A stretch of 64,000 nucleotides of DNA from Pantoea eucrina (lineage in GTDB: Bacteria; Pseudomonadota; Gammaproteobacteria; Enterobacterales; Enterobacteriaceae), in NCBI RefSeq assembly GCF_002095385.1, contig NZ_MIPP01000011.1, positions 1-64,000 of the forward strand. The letters run 5' to 3'. How positions within the stretch are numbered: position 1 is the first letter of the stretch; every line of letters begins with the position of its first letter. Of this stretch, positions 28,066-38,503 are shown one piece after another. The notes under the pieces are model-generated. The model searched no databases, was not told the origin of the DNA, and was given only the letters and a program-made list of their open reading frames with translations. Made by a program: the position numbers and the translations under genes.

Positions 28066-30489
28066 TTACTCGTGTGCGACCGCACTCTCTATCGTCAGAC
28101 GCACATCGCTGGTGACCAGCTCTGCCAGCATCTGCCACATCGCGTGCGTGCGCTCCGCATCGGCATCACCTGAGTCGCTGATATAGCGCTCATCGCGCAG
28201 CGTCAGCACCAGCGTGGTAAATACCGCCTTATCAAAGAACTCCGGCGCATTGATACCGTGCAGCACTGACAGACGCTGCGCCAGCGTGCGGCTCTCTTTC
28301 TCCAGCGTGCCGCGGTTGATCGTCGGTTTGGCACTGAGAATGGCGAAGGTGATCGCAAAGCGCTGCAGCGTTTCGCGAATACCGGCTGCCAGCAGCTGCA
28401 GCGTGCGATAGCGCGCGGCGCTCAGCTTAATCTGCCCATCCAGCTGCGTTACCAGCCCCTGTCGCGCCATCTCCGCGCACAGCGCGCTAAGCAGCGCCGG
28501 CAGTTCGGCACTTTCCCAGCGCAGGAACAGTTCACTTTTCAGCATCGGGTAGACCAGGCTTACCTGACGCAGAAGCTCTGCTTCGCTGATTTCGCGGTGC
28601 TGCTGCACAATCGCGGCAATCAGCGACGGCATCACCAGCATGTGCTGAATGTTATTCCGGTAGTAGGTCATCAGCACGGCCTGCTCGCGCGGCAGAATAA
28701 TGATATCGCCGATGCTGTCCTGCTCGGTTTCAAACTTATTCATGCCCATCGCGTGATCCAGCAGCGCTTCGGCGCTCAGATCGGGCACCGTCGCTTCCGG
28801 TGAATAGGGCACGTTGCGCAGCAGCTGGGTGTAGCACTCCAGCTGCTCCGTCAGCTGCTCACGCGTCAGCGAGCGCTGACGGGACGCAAGCAGCGCGGTC
28901 ACACACAGATTCATGGCGTTGGCCGCACCCGCTTCGTTAATGCGCACCATCAGGCGGGCAGCGATATCGTTTACCGCTGGCGTCATCCACGCGGGGCGCT
29001 GCGGATCGATCGGGTCGATCGCCTCGCGCCACTCGGGAATATGCTTGTTCAGGTAGTTAACCAGCGGCAGCGGTTCGCCAAAGTTAACGTAGCCCTGACC
29101 GAGATTGCGCAGCTTACGCAGGCCGCGCACCATCTGCACAAAGCCCTCTTTCTCTTTCGCTGCGCCGCGCAGCTCTTTGGCGTAAGTACCCACTTCCATT
29201 ACGTGCTCATAGCCGATGTAGATCGGTACAAACGTAATCGGACGGCTGCCGCCGCGCAGCAGCGCCTGCAGCGTCATTGAAAGCGTGCCGGTTTTGGGAT
29301 CGAGCAGGCGACCGGTGCGCGAGCGTCCGCCCTCAACAAAGTACTCAACCGAGTAGCCGCGGCTGAACAGCTCGCCCAGATATTCGCGGAATACGGTGGA
29401 GTAGAGTTTATTGCCCTTAAAGGTACGGCGAATAAAGAAGGCCCCCAGCCGGCGGAAAATGGGCCCGGCTGGCCAGAAGTTAAGATTGATACCGGCAGCG
29501 ATGTGCGGCGGCACCAGCCCCTGATGATAAAGCACGTAGGAGAGCAGCAGATAATCCATATGGCTGCGGTGGCAGGGCACATAGACTATTTCATGACCAT
29601 CCTGCGCCAGCTGACGCACGCGCTCGCCGCCGTTGACGCTAATGCCCTGATAGAGGCGGCTCCAGAGCCAGCCCATGATGCGGTCGGTAACGCGGATCGC
29701 CTCATATGAGAAGTCTGCCGCGATCTCTTCCATCATCTCAACGGCGTTTTGCTGCGCTTTTTCATGCGAAATCTTTTTGCTGCGCGCTTCATCTTCAACC
29801 GCTTTTTCAATCGCCTTCGACTGCAGCAGCTTGTTGAACAGATCCTGACGGGCGGGCAGGCTTGGTCCCACCGCGGCGAGACGCTGGCGGGCAAAGTGAA
29901 TACGCGCCACGCGCGCCAGCTTCTGCGCAATCGACTTATCCGTGCCGTGTTCGGTCGCCATCTGGCGCAGCGAGACGGTGGAAGAGAAACGGACAAAGCT
30001 GTCGCGACCGTGCCAGAGAATGGCGAAAAACTTCTGTACGCCATTCAGTACGCGCAGATGCGGCGTAGGCTCGCCCTGAATTTCACGACCCGGCGCACGG
30101 CCAAACATCACCGCCACCGGCAGCATCTGGACATCCAGCTGCGGGTTATTACGATGCAGATCCAGATAGTCGTGAAACAGTTTCACTGACTCCGGGTTCG
30201 CCACGTAGTAAGGAAAGACACGCGGGCCATCATGGATAAACACATGGCGCGGCAGCAGCGTGCCGTCAATCTCCAGCGGCGCGAGCGGATCGGGCAGATC
30301 AAGCCGCAGACACTGGTTGCGTAATGTAAGCAGGTCCGCCTTTGAATCATAAGGCAAAACATACATCACGGGACGAGTGGGATCGATACCGTGCTCCGAA
30401 ACCGGATCGGTCGGTATGACCTTACTTTTTACCAAAATAGAGAGTGGTAAATTCAATAATTTGTAATAGAGTTTACGCCAACCTGACAT
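28066..30489 (-). CDS. plsB: PlsB glycerol-3-phosphate acyltransferase
   Basis: PlsB adds the first acyl chain to glycerol-3-phosphate, starting phospholipid synthesis at the inner membrane. The protein has 807 residues from [12 protein letters not shown], exactly the length of E. coli PlsB. The acyltransferase motifs are present: HRSHMDY (H-X4-D, near residues 306-311), [28 protein letters not shown] and [10 protein letters not shown]. The frame is open 55 codons further upstream, but homology fixes the start at 30489. It is divergent from dgkA. Confidence 0.95.
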   Translation of the reverse strand: MSGWRKLYYKLLNLPLSILVKSKVIPTDPVSEHGIDPTRPVMYVLPYDSKADLLTLRNQCLRLDLPDPLAPLEIDGTLLPRHVFIHDGPRVFPYYVANPESVKLFHDYLDLHRNNPQLDVQMLPVAVMFGRAPGREIQGEPTPHLRVLNGVQKFFAILWHGRDSFVRFSSTVSLRQMATEHGTDKSIAQKLARVARIHFARQRLAAVGPSLPARQDLFNKLLQSKAIEKAVEDEARSKKISHEKAQQNAVEMMEEIAADFSYEAIRVTDRIMGWLWSRLYQGISVNGGERVRQLAQDGHEIVYVPCHRSHMDYLLLSYVLYHQGLVPPHIAAGINLNFWPAGPIFRRLGAFFIRRTFKGNKLYSTVFREYLGELFSRGYSVEYFVEGGRSRTGRLLDPKTGTLSMTLQALLRGGSRPITFVPIYIGYEHVMEVGTYAKELRGAAKEKEGFVQMVRGLRKLRNLGQGYVNFGEPLPLVNYLNKHIPEWREAIDPIDPQRPAWMTPAVNDIAARLMVRINEAGAANAMNLCVTALLASRQRSLTREQLTEQLECYTQLLRNVPYSPEATVPDLSAEALLDHAMGMNKFETEQDSIGDIIILPREQAVLMTYYRNNIQHMLVMPSLIAAIVQQHREISEAELLRQVSLVYPMLKSELFLRWESAELPALLSALCAEMARQGLVTQLDGQIKLSAARYRTLQLLAAGIRETLQRFAITFAILSAKPTINRGTLEKESRTLAQRLSVLHGINAPEFFDKAVFTTLVLTLRDERYISDSGDADAERTHAMWQMLAELVTSDVRLTIESAVAHE

Positions 30490-30616
30490 AGACAACTTGA
30501 AGCCTCTTGTTAGCAAAGCGCGGCAAGCATACCAGAAAGTGCAGCGGAGATCTGTGGCTGTGCCATCGCACGCTGCGCACTCATTGACGCCAAAATTACT
30601 CAAGGGTTCCCTATTC

Positions 30617-30985
30617 ATGGCAAATAACGTTACCGGCCTGCTGCGTATTATCAAAGCGGCGGGCTACTCCTGGCAGGGAATACGCGCAGCCTGGCAACAT
30701 GAAGCGGCCTTTCGTCAGGAGGCAGTTGCCGCGGTGATTGCGGTAGTTGTCGCCTGCTGGCTGGATGTGGACGCAGTGACGCGCGTACTGCTAATTGGTT
30801 CGGTGATACTGGTGGTGGTGGTGGAGATCCTCAACAGCGCGATTGAGGCGGTGGTCGACCGAATCGGCCAGGAGCGTCATCCGCTGGCGGGCCGCGCTAA
30901 GGATATGGGTTCTGCCGCCGTACTGCTGACGATCCTTCTCGCGCTGTTTGTCTGGATAACGCTGCTCTGGCCGCACGCATATTAA
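30617..30985 (+). CDS. dgkA: DgkA diacylglycerol kinase
   Basis: DgkA phosphorylates diacylglycerol to phosphatidic acid, recycling lipid left by membrane-derived oligosaccharide and lipid A modification. The 122-residue protein has three membrane helices and the active-site segment [18 protein letters not shown] followed by [11 protein letters not shown]. It has the same length as E. coli DgkA from the start at 30617 (MANNVTG), although the frame is open 40 codons earlier. It lies between plsB and lexA, as in E. coli. Confidence 0.95.
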   Translation: MANNVTGLLRIIKAAGYSWQGIRAAWQHEAAFRQEAVAAVIAVVVACWLDVDAVTRVLLIGSVILVVVVEILNSAIEAVVDRIGQERHPLAGRAKDMGSAAVLLTILLALFVWITLLWPHAY

Positions 30986-31047
30986 GGCCGCCCGTACCGA
31001 TATATCGCTGATTTTTGCCGCAGCTGCGGTTTTCATTTCGCCAATAC

Positions 31048-31082
31048 CTGTATATACTCACAGCGACTGTATAAACAACCAG
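31048..31082 (+). promoter_or_regulatory. Two LexA (SOS) boxes at the lexA promoter
   Basis: CTGTATATACTCACAG at 31048-31063 and CTGTATAAACAACCAG at 31067-31082 both fit CTG-N10-CAG, and the first is identical to the E. coli lexA box. They are three bases apart (five in E. coli). They lie just before the lexA start and give negative autoregulation. Confidence 0.93.
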
Positions 31083-31090
31083 GGGGCGGG

Positions 31091-31705
31091 ATGAAAGCGT
31101 TAACCAGCAGGCAGCAGCAGGTCTATGACCTGATTCGCGACCATATTAATACAACCGGCATGCCGCCAACGCGTGCTGAAATCGCTTCACAGCTGGGCTT
31201 CCGCTCACCCAATGCAGCTGAAGAGCACCTGAAAGCGCTGGCGCGTAAAGGGGTCATTGAGATTGTCTCTGGCGCCTCGCGCGGCATTCGCTTGCTGATG
31301 GAAGAAGAGACAAGCGGCGGACTGCCGTTAATCGGGCGTGTCGCTGCCGGCGAGCCGCTGCTGGCTCAGGAGCACATCGAGACCCACTATCAGGTCGATG
31401 CTAACCTGTTCAAGCCGAGCGCGGATTTTCTGCTGCGCGTTAGCGGCATGTCGATGAAAGATATCGGGATTATGGATGGCGATCTGCTTGCCGTGCATAA
31501 AACCCAGGATGTGCGTAATGGCCAGGTCGTGGTGGCGCGCATTGACGACGAGGTCACCGTAAAACGCTGGAAAAAGCAGGGTGCTATCGTGCATCTGCTG
31601 CCGGAAAACAGCGATTTTCAGCCTATCGAAGTGGATACGCGCCAGCAGTCTCTGACCGTTGAAGGTCTGGCTGTCGGTATTGTCCGTACCGGTGAATGGC
31701 TGTAA
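31091..31705 (+). CDS. lexA: LexA SOS-response repressor
   Basis: LexA represses DNA-damage genes until RecA filaments provoke its self-cleavage. The 204-residue protein has the winged helix-turn-helix ([26 protein letters not shown]), the cleavage site Ala86-Gly87 in VAAGEP, the catalytic Ser121 in SGMSMKD and Lys158 in VTVKRW. All are shifted by two residues relative to E. coli. Two SOS boxes precede it, and dinF follows. Confidence 0.98.
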   Translation: MKALTSRQQQVYDLIRDHINTTGMPPTRAEIASQLGFRSPNAAEEHLKALARKGVIEIVSGASRGIRLLMEEETSGGLPLIGRVAAGEPLLAQEHIETHYQVDANLFKPSADFLLRVSGMSMKDIGIMDGDLLAVHKTQDVRNGQVVVARIDDEVTVKRWKKQGAIVHLLPENSDFQPIEVDTRQQSLTVEGLAVGIVRTGEWL

Positions 31706-31834
31706 TACCTGGTTAGTCCCCCCGCTGCGGTCTGTGCCTGCACAGGCCGCGGTCTGCTATATTACCCCTCTGCTTCCAACCGTGGCGCCGTGCAGCTGCA
31801 TGAGGCGCGTTGCCCGCAATAACAGGACTGGCTG

Positions 31835-33156
31835 ATGCCGCTGTTTACCTCTTCTGATCGCACGCTCTGGCGCCTGGCGCTGCCCATGATCCTCTCTAAC
31901 ATCAGCGTACCGCTGCTGGGCATTGTGGATACGGCTATCATTGGCCACCTCGACAGCCCGGTTTACCTCGGCGGCGTAGCGTGGGTGCAACGGCCACCAG
32001 CTTTGTCTTTATGCTGCTGCTCTTTTTGCGGATGAGCACCACTGGCCTGACGGCGCAGGCGTTCGGCGCCCGCGATAAGCCAGCGCTGGCGCGGGCGCTG
32101 ATCCAGCCGATGCTGATTGCGCTGACGGCAGGCGTGCTGTTCATTGCGCTACGAACGCCGGTCAGCGAGCTGGCAGCCGCGCTGATGGGCGGCAGCGAGG
32201 CGGTGCAGCAGCAGGCACAAACCTTTATCGCTATCCGCTGGCTCAGCGCGCCTGCCACGCTGGCAAATCTGGTGATCCTCGGCTGGCTGCTCGGCGTACA
32301 GTATGCGCGCGCGCCGATGGTGCTGCTTATTACCGGCAACGTCGTGAATATCCTGCTCGATCTGCTGTTTGTTCTGCAGTGGCACTGGGGCGTGGCGGGT
32401 GCCGCAGCGGCCACCGCCGTCGCGGACTATGTGACGCTGGCCGTGGGGCTATGGATGGTGGCGCGGGTGCTGGCGCTGCGCGGCATATCATTTTCGCTGC
32501 TTAAAGCCAGCTGGCGCGGCGACGCCGCGCGCCTGTTCCGGCTTAACCGCGACATCATGCTGCGTTCGCTGCTGCTGCAGCTCTGCTTCGCCTCGCTGAC
32601 GCTACTGGGCGCGCGACTCGGCGCTGACGTGGTCGCCGTCAATGCGGTATTGCTGATGTTCCTGACTTTTACTGCCTATGCGCTGGATGGTTTTGCGTAT
32701 GCGGTGGAAGCCTGCTCCGGTGAGGCGACCGGCGCAGGCGATCGCAGCCGGCTGCGGCTGATCTGGTATGCCGCCTGCCGGCAGGCGGGCATTGTGGCGC
32801 TGCTGTTCGCTGTGATTTACGCCCTCTGCGGTCCGGCAATTATCGCGCTGCTGACCTCGATTGAGTCGCTGCGTGAGGCGGCTGACCGCTATCTGATCTG
32901 GCAGGTGATCCTGCCGCTGGCTGGCGTCTGGTGCTATCTGCTGGATGGGATGTTTATCGGAGCCACGCGCGGCCGGGATATGCGCAACAGCATGCTGCTG
33001 GCGGCGCTGGGCTATGCGCTGACGCTGCTGACGCTGCCGTGGCTCGGGAATCATGGTTTATGGCTGGCTATTACCGTATTTCTCGCGCTGAGAGGCATTA
33101 CGCTCGGGCTGATCTGGCGTCATCACTGGCAGCGCGACAGCTGGTTCAGCGTGTGA
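31835..33156 (+). pseudogene. dinF: DinF MATE-family efflux protein, broken by a one-base loss
   Basis: DinF is a damage-inducible MATE-type transporter of the lexA operon. The first 49 codons (MPLFTSSDRTLWRLALPMI to YLGGVA) match E. coli DinF. The frame is then lost, and the rest (GATATSFVFMLLLFLRMSTTGLTAQAFGA to the C-terminus) follows in the next frame from 31981. E. coli reads GGVAVGATATS here; one extra G beside 31981 restores it. All the membrane segments are otherwise intact, so this is probably a working gene with a sequencing error. Confidence 0.88.
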
Positions 33157-33301
33157 TAGCAGCCGGTCAGGCGGTAGCCCACAAAACTGGCAGTTTGTGC
33201 TGCAGCGGTTAACCTTAACGTGACAGCACGCGGGTTATACGGCGGTTCAGCCCGCGCTGTGGTGGCATACCGTCTGGCTCAGCAAACCGGGGAGAGATGC
33301 A

Positions 33302-33514
33302 ATGAACAAAGATGAAGCGAGTGGCAGCTGGAAACAGTTTAAAGGAAAATGCAAAGAGCAGTGGGGCAAGCTGACCGATGATGACCTGAGCGTGATCGAA
33401 GGCAGACGCGAGCAGCTGATCGGCAAAATTCAGGAGCGCTACGGCTATGCCAGAGCAGAAGCGGAGCGCGAAGTAAACGAATGGGAAAGCCGGCACAACG
33501 ATCCACCCAGCTAG
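33302..33514 (+). CDS. yjbJ: YjbJ, CsbD-family stress protein
   Basis: This is a 70-residue hydrophilic protein with the CsbD pattern SWKQFKGKCKEQWGKLTDDDLSVIEGRREQLIGKIQERYGYARAEAEREVNEWE. It matches E. coli YjbJ (69 residues), an abundant stress-induced protein of unknown function. It lies between dinF and the convergent zur, as in E. coli. Confidence 0.93.
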   Translation: MNKDEASGSWKQFKGKCKEQWGKLTDDDLSVIEGRREQLIGKIQERYGYARAEAEREVNEWESRHNDPPS

Positions 33515-33564
33515 TGCCACCCCGCTTCAGAGCATAACCCGCCCGCATGCCTTCAGGCGTGCGC

Positions 33565-34086
33565 TCAGCCCTTTTTGCCGCGTTTTTTACTCATCGCTTC
33601 ATGATCGTGCGCGCAGCTGGCGTGCTGTGTACAGGCAGCAATTTCCGCACAGTTTTCGCACAGGCCGTGCGCTTCAATTACCGTATGGCGCAGGCTGAAG
33701 TTTGCCTGGTCAGCCAGTCCCGCAATGATTTTTTCCACGCCGTGCGCCTGCTGTTCACTCACTGCGGCACAGCTGTCGCAAACCAGCATGACAGAGCTGT
33801 GGGCCGGCTCATTGAAATGATGGCAGACCACATAGCTGTTGTTGGACTCCACGCGGTGGATAAATCCCTGCTCCAGCAAAAAGTCGAGGGCGCGGTAAAT
33901 CGTGGGCGGCTTCGCCTGAGGCTCACTCATACGCAGCTGATCCAGCAGATCGTAGGCGCTGACAGAACCTTTCTGCTCAGCCATCAGGCGCAGTACTTCG
34001 GCACGCTGTGGCGTAAGACGCACGCCGCGATCGAGACAGAGCGCCTCGACCTGGGTCAGCAGCTGCGCTGGGGTAAGAGTTGACAT
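33565..34086 (-). CDS. zur: Zur zinc-uptake repressor (Fur family)
   Basis: Zur represses zinc importers when zinc is plentiful. The 173-residue protein has the winged helix domain (RLTPQRAEVLRLM, KPPTIYRALDFLLEQGFIHRVES), the first metal site residues in CHHFNEPAHSS, and the two structural CxxC pairs CDSC and CENC. The His- and Cys-rich tail (CTQHASCAHDHE) is as in E. coli. It is convergent with yjbJ. Confidence 0.94.
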   Translation of the reverse strand: MSTLTPAQLLTQVEALCLDRGVRLTPQRAEVLRLMAEQKGSVSAYDLLDQLRMSEPQAKPPTIYRALDFLLEQGFIHRVESNNSYVVCHHFNEPAHSSVMLVCDSCAAVSEQQAHGVEKIIAGLADQANFSLRHTVIEAHGLCENCAEIAACTQHASCAHDHEAMSKKRGKKG

Positions 34087-34471
34087 AATGTTCTCCGGCT
34101 AACAGGTGATGTTATTTTATCACACTCCATCCGCCCATGCTGTTTTTGCCTGCCCTGGCCGAAGCGTGCTGTCGATCACACTTATCCGGCAATTTTAAGC
34201 GTGTTTAGCGCGCTATTTTTGCTTTGCAAGTGACCAGATTCCCGATATGGTTCAGGCAGGCTAAAGTTATCACTGGCCTTATAAGAGCAATAATTCGCCT
34301 GAGTGGCTAAAAAAAGCGCAGTGTGACGCAATCGTGTCCAATTCTGCGAACAGCAGTGCTTATCCCTTTCAGTTCACAGCAATGAAGCGTTAGCCGCCAT
34401 TCAGAATAGCGGTTAACACCATTATTTCGCCTACGCGACACTCAATAATTTTTTAAGGTGATAGCAGCCTC
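34087..34471. other. zur to TraF-like gene intergenic region, no gene
   Basis: These 385 AT-rich bases hold no credible coding frame. Near the zur start there is an inverted repeat, GTGAT at 34106-34110 and ATCAC at 34119-34123 with an AT-rich centre (GTTATTTT). It could be an autoregulatory site, but it does not clearly match the Zur box. The remainder is probably the promoter and leader of the TraF-like gene. Confidence 0.4.
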
Positions 34472-35736
34472 ATGATGACAACACGCTTTACGCTGGCCCG
34501 GGTGGCTTATTTTGCTGGTTTAAACGCGCTGCTGGTTTCCTCTTCAGCGCTGGCCGCGGGAACCTGGTATGATGCGCGCAATGATGCGATGGGCGGAACC
34601 GGTGTCGCATCGTCGCACTGGAGCTCTGCCGTGCTGGCTAACCCCGCGCTGATGACACGCGCGCAGCCGGAAGAGAACGCCGGCATTATTTTTCCCTCTG
34701 CCGGGTTACAGGTGACGGATAAAGACAAGCTGGTCGATCGCATTGATGACATCACCGATACGGTTGATCGCTATCGCGACGTGATTGATAACATCAACGC
34801 GAATCTCATCTCGGATCCGTTTGCCGCCATCAATGCGGTACCGCAACTGCGTGCCGCAGCCGGTGATATGGCCGATCAGCTGCGCGGGCTTAAAGGTAAC
34901 AAAGCGGATGCCACCGCTGGCGTTGCGCTGGCCGTCACCGTTCCCAATGCGACGCTGCCGTTTGCTTTTATTACCAAAGCCTATGGCACCGCCCATATCC
35001 GGGCCAATGTGGCTCAGAGCGATATCGATTATCTGGATAGTCTGGCAAACGGGGCGTTTCCGCAGCCGGGCGATCAGGATAACCTGCGCTCCAGCGCGAA
35101 CGGACTGGCAGCGCTGGTCACCGATTATGGTATCGCCATGGCGCATGAGTTCACGGTTGCCGGTCATCCGGTCTCGCTCGGTATTACGCCCAAGCTGCAG
35201 AAGACCTGGCTCTATAACTACAGCGCCAGCGTCTATAACTACGATAAAAACGATCTTAAAAACGGACGCTATCGCAGTTCAGACACCGGCTTTAACGTTG
35301 ATGCCGGTCTCGCAACCGCGTTTGCTGAAAACTGGACGTTTGGTCTGACCGGGCAGAACCTGATCTCACGCGATCTGGAAACCAAAGTCGTCAATGGCTA
35401 TCGTGATACCTATCAAATCCGTCCGCTGGTGACAACCGGACTGGCATGGGAGCGCGGGCCGGTTACCCTGACCGGCGATGTGGACCTGACGGAAACCAAA
35501 CGCTTTAAGTCGCAGGAGAGCAGCCAGTATGCGGGCGCAGGCGCGGAATATCGCGTGCTCGACTGGCTGGCACTGCGGGCAGGCTATCGCGCCGATCTGA
35601 AATCAAATGACGTTAACGTGGTTACCGCCGGCCTCGGGCTGTCGCCGTTTAATAATGCGGTGCATCTGGATCTCGCGGCTCCGCCGGTAAAGATCGTACC
35701 TGGGGTGCGATGGTACAGCTCGGCTTTAACTTCTGA
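34472..35736 (+). pseudogene. TraF-like outer-membrane barrel protein (TraF_2 type), frame lost near the C-terminus
   Basis: The protein has a signal peptide ending in SALAAG, then TWYDARNDAMGGTGVASSHWSSAVLANPAL, a start typical of the chromosomal TraF_2/FadL-like barrel family. Beta-strand-like segments continue to residue about 400. The name comes from distant similarity to conjugation protein TraF; nothing here suggests conjugation. The raw frame ends at 35806 with a Cys-rich tail unlike a barrel. One extra C beside 35679 gives LAASAGKDRTWGAMVQLGFNF with a stop at 35736, ending in Phe as outer-membrane barrels do. I therefore treat the longer frame as an artefact. Confidence 0.75.
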
Positions 35737-35826
35737 CGGGTCTGTCACGGGCGGCTGTGTCGTCCGTGACGGCTGTGGTATCATTGCGCAGTTTCTCATC
35801 ATTTAACTCCGGATCTACTGCGCTTC

Positions 35827-36822
35827 ATGACTGATAACTTCTCTTCGCAACGCTTCTCTATCGCGCCGATGCTCGACTGGACCGATCGTCACTGCCGCTA
35901 TTTTCATCGCAAGCTGACCGGCGATACGCTGCTCTATACCGAAATGGTGACGACCGGCGCGATTATTCATGGCAAAGGCGATTACCTTGCCTATAGCGAA
36001 GAGGAGCATCCGGTTGCGCTGCAGCTGGGCGGCAGCGATCCGGCGGCGCTGGCGCAGTGTGCCCGACTGGCTGAAGCGCGCGGTTACGATCAGATCAACC
36101 TTAACGTGGGCTGTCCTTCCGACCGCGTACAGAACGGTCGTTTTGGTGCCTGCCTGATGGCGGATGCGAACCTGGTGGCTGACTGCATTAAAGCGATGCG
36201 CGATGTGGTTTCTATTCCGGTCACGGTAAAAACCCGCATCGGTATTGATGAGCAGGACAGCTACGCGTTTCTGCGCGACTTTACCGGCACCGTGGCAGAG
36301 CGGGGCGGCTGCGACACCTTTATCATTCACGCTCGCAAAGCCTGGCTGTCAGGCCTGAGCCCCAAAGAGAACCGGGAGATCCCGCCGCTGGACTATCCGC
36401 GCGTTTATCAGCTAAAACGTGATTTTCCGGCGCTGACCATGGCGATCAACGGCGGGGTAAAAACGCTGGAAGAGGCCAAGACGCACCTGATGCATCTGGA
36501 TGGCGTGATGATGGGCCGCGAAGCGTATCAAAATCCTTCCGTGCTGGCGCAGGTTGACCGCGAGCTTTTTGGCCGCACAACGCCGGCAGTGGATCTGGTC
36601 GCCGCTGTGCGTTCAATGTATTCCTATATCGAAGCGGAACTGACGCAGGGCACTTATCTGGGGCACGTCACCCGGCATATGCTGGGGCTGTTTCAGGGTA
36701 TTCCGGGTGCCCGTCAGTGGCGACGGTATCTGAGCGAAAATGCCCATAAACCGGGTGCTGATGTGCGGGTGCTGGAAGCCGCGCTGGCGCTGGTGGCCGA
36801 TCGCATCCCCCAGGAAGCGTAA
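35827..36822 (+). CDS. dusA: DusA tRNA-dihydrouridine(20/20a) synthase
   Basis: DusA reduces uridines 20 and 20a in the tRNA D-loop using FMN and NADPH. The 331-residue TIM-barrel protein has [27 protein letters not shown], the catalytic Cys in [12 protein letters not shown], the FMN contacts VKTRIGID and [17 protein letters not shown], and [12 protein letters not shown]. It matches E. coli DusA (YjbN). A terminator follows. Confidence 0.96.
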   Translation: MTDNFSSQRFSIAPMLDWTDRHCRYFHRKLTGDTLLYTEMVTTGAIIHGKGDYLAYSEEEHPVALQLGGSDPAALAQCARLAEARGYDQINLNVGCPSDRVQNGRFGACLMADANLVADCIKAMRDVVSIPVTVKTRIGIDEQDSYAFLRDFTGTVAERGGCDTFIIHARKAWLSGLSPKENREIPPLDYPRVYQLKRDFPALTMAINGGVKTLEEAKTHLMHLDGVMMGREAYQNPSVLAQVDRELFGRTTPAVDLVAAVRSMYSYIEAELTQGTYLGHVTRHMLGLFQGIPGARQWRRYLSENAHKPGADVRVLEAALALVADRIPQEA

Positions 36823-36835
36823 TCCGCGCTCTCTG

Positions 36836-36868
36836 AAAACCGCAGCAGAAATGGTGCGGTTTTATTTT
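36836..36868 (+). terminator. dusA terminator
   Basis: AAAACCGC and GCGGTTTT form an eight-pair stem with a 12-base loop, followed by ATTTT. It lies 14 bases after the dusA stop. Confidence 0.8.
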
Positions 36869-36926
36869 GCCTGAAACCTGGTTTTTCTCACCACTTCTAC
36901 AGCAGCGCCCTGAATAAATACTTTTC

Positions 36927-36970
36927 AATCAATATCTTATAAATTAACCAATCTGGCACGAAAATTGTAT
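36927..36970 (+). promoter_or_regulatory. Sigma-54 promoter and IHF site of pspG
   Basis: TGGCAC (36954-36959) and TTGTAT (36965-36970) have the -24/-12 spacing of a sigma-54 promoter, with GT instead of GC at -12. The sequence AATCAATATCTTA at 36927-36939 fits the IHF consensus WATCAA-N4-TTR exactly. In E. coli, pspG is driven by sigma-54 with PspF and IHF. Confidence 0.75.
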
Positions 36971-37003
36971 CTGTCAGCAGAGTCCTGACAGAGGAGAATA
37001 GAC

Positions 37004-37267
37004 GTGGAAATTGTATTTGTGCTTGGGTTCTTTGTAATGCTGTTGCTGACCGGCGTTTCCCTGCTGGGGGTGATTGCGGCTTTAGCCGTTGCCACCGTGC
37101 TGATGTTTTTAACCGGCCTGTTTGCCTTTGTTATAAAACTGTTACCCTGGCTGCTGCTGGCCGTGGTCGCCGTCTGGGTCTGGCGCAGCGTTACCACACC
37201 GGGTAGCAGCACCAGACTGAACCGGCTCAGGAGAAAAATCAGCAGGATGGAGCGACGCGGCTGGTAA
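37004..37267 (+). CDS. pspG: PspG envelope-stress protein
   Basis: PspG is an effector of the phage-shock response to inner-membrane stress. The 87-residue protein has two membrane segments and the conserved start FVLGFFVMLLLTGVSLLGVIAAL and centre IKLLPWLLLAVVAVWV. The start is a GTG at 37004 with AGGAGA six bases upstream. The promoter is of the sigma-54 type. Confidence 0.9.
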   Translation: MEIVFVLGFFVMLLLTGVSLLGVIAALAVATVLMFLTGLFAFVIKLLPWLLLAVVAVWVWRSVTTPGSSTRLNRLRRKISRMERRGW

Positions 37268-37410
37268 AAAATGCGGCTCAGATCACAGCGCTGAATTGCG
37301 CTGGCGCTAAATAAAACGTAAACATATTTTTTACTTATGTTTTCTGCCACTATACGTATACAGATTCAGTACCGCTGTCCCTACACAGCGCGAACTAAAA
37401 AAAGAATCAG

Positions 37411-37440
37411 GGGCTTCCTTCAGGAAGCCCTCTTTTTTTG
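37411..37440. terminator. Bidirectional terminator between pspG and qor
   Basis: GGGCTTCC and GGAAGCCC form an eight-pair stem with the loop TTCA. There is a T run after it on the plus strand and an A run before it, so it can stop transcription from both sides. It lies seven bases from the qor stop. Confidence 0.85.
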
Positions 37441-37446
37441 CCTGCA

Positions 37447-38430
37447 TCAGGGCAGCAGCAGGCTGGAGCCCTGGGTCGCACGACTCTCCAGTATCTGATG
37501 CGCGCGCATGGCATCGCGCAGCGGGAACTTCTGCTGCTCCGGTACGTTTACCTGAATGGCGCGGCTGGCTATCAGGGAAAAGAGTTCACTGCTCGCCTGC
37601 TCCAGCTCCTCACGGTTTGTGATATAGCCAAACAGCGACGGGCGGGTGACAAACAGAGAGCCTTTCTTATTAAGAATCCCTAAATCCACGCCGGTTACCG
37701 GGCCGGAGGCGTTGCCAAAGCTGACCAGCAGCCCGTGGCGCTGCAGAGAATCGAGCGATGGTTCCCAGGTATCCTTACCGACAGAGTCATACACCACGGC
37801 CACTTTTTTCCCCTGCGTCAGTTCGCTGACGCGCTGTGCAATATCCTCTTCGCGATAGTTGATGGTGGCCCATGCGCCAGCCGCTTTGGCAATCTGCGCT
37901 TTTTCGGCAGAACCCACCGTGCCGATAAGATGTGCACCCAGCGCTTTGGCCCACTGGCAGGCAATCAGACCCACACCGCCTGCGGCAGCATGAAACAGAA
38001 ACGTCTCATCCGCTTTGACTTTCCAGGTTTGTCGCAGCAGATACTGGACCGTCAGCCCTTTAAGAAATGAGGCAGCCGCCGTTTCAAAAGAGATACTCTC
38101 CGGCAGCAGCGCCAGCCGCTCTTCCGCAACGTTGTGAAGTTCACTGTAAGCGCCCAGAGCGGCCTGACAGTAAACCACCCGATCGCCAGGCTGAAAACGC
38201 GTGACCGCTGCGCCCACTTTGCTGACCACGCCTGCCGCTTCGGTACCGAGTCCGGAAGGAAAGGCTGAAACCGGGTAGAGCCCGCTGCGCACATAGGTGT
38301 CGATATAGTTGATGCCTATCGCCCGGTTTTCTACCTGCACCTCATGCTCAGCCGGATCGGCAGGATCAAAATCTGCCCACTGCAAAACCTCCGGACCACC
38401 GTGCTGACTGAACTGAATACGCTTTGCCAT
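37447..38430 (-). CDS. qor: Qor NADPH quinone oxidoreductase
   Basis: Qor is a zinc-free member of the medium-chain dehydrogenase family that reduces quinones with NADPH. The 327-residue protein has GINYIDTYVRSGLYP, GTEAAGVV, the dinucleotide-binding AAAGGVGLIACQWAKALGA and the C-terminal RATQGSSLLLP. It matches E. coli Qor in full and is divergent from dnaB. Confidence 0.95.
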   Translation of the reverse strand: MAKRIQFSQHGGPEVLQWADFDPADPAEHEVQVENRAIGINYIDTYVRSGLYPVSAFPSGLGTEAAGVVSKVGAAVTRFQPGDRVVYCQAALGAYSELHNVAEERLALLPESISFETAAASFLKGLTVQYLLRQTWKVKADETFLFHAAAGGVGLIACQWAKALGAHLIGTVGSAEKAQIAKAAGAWATINYREEDIAQRVSELTQGKKVAVVYDSVGKDTWEPSLDSLQRHGLLVSFGNASGPVTGVDLGILNKKGSLFVTRPSLFGYITNREELEQASSELFSLIASRAIQVNVPEQQKFPLRDAMRAHQILESRATQGSSLLLP

Positions 38431-38503
38431 GCTGACTCCTGTGAATGTTCATCCGGGGGCGGTATACTTGCGCGTCCCTTTCACGATCGGTAATGCATTC
38501 ACT

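Noticed and set aside
34472-35736. The TraF-like gene considered as evidence for a conjugative element
   Set aside because: No other transfer genes are present, the flanks zur and dusA are chromosomal neighbours in E. coli, and this family of barrel proteins is chromosomal in many bacteria.
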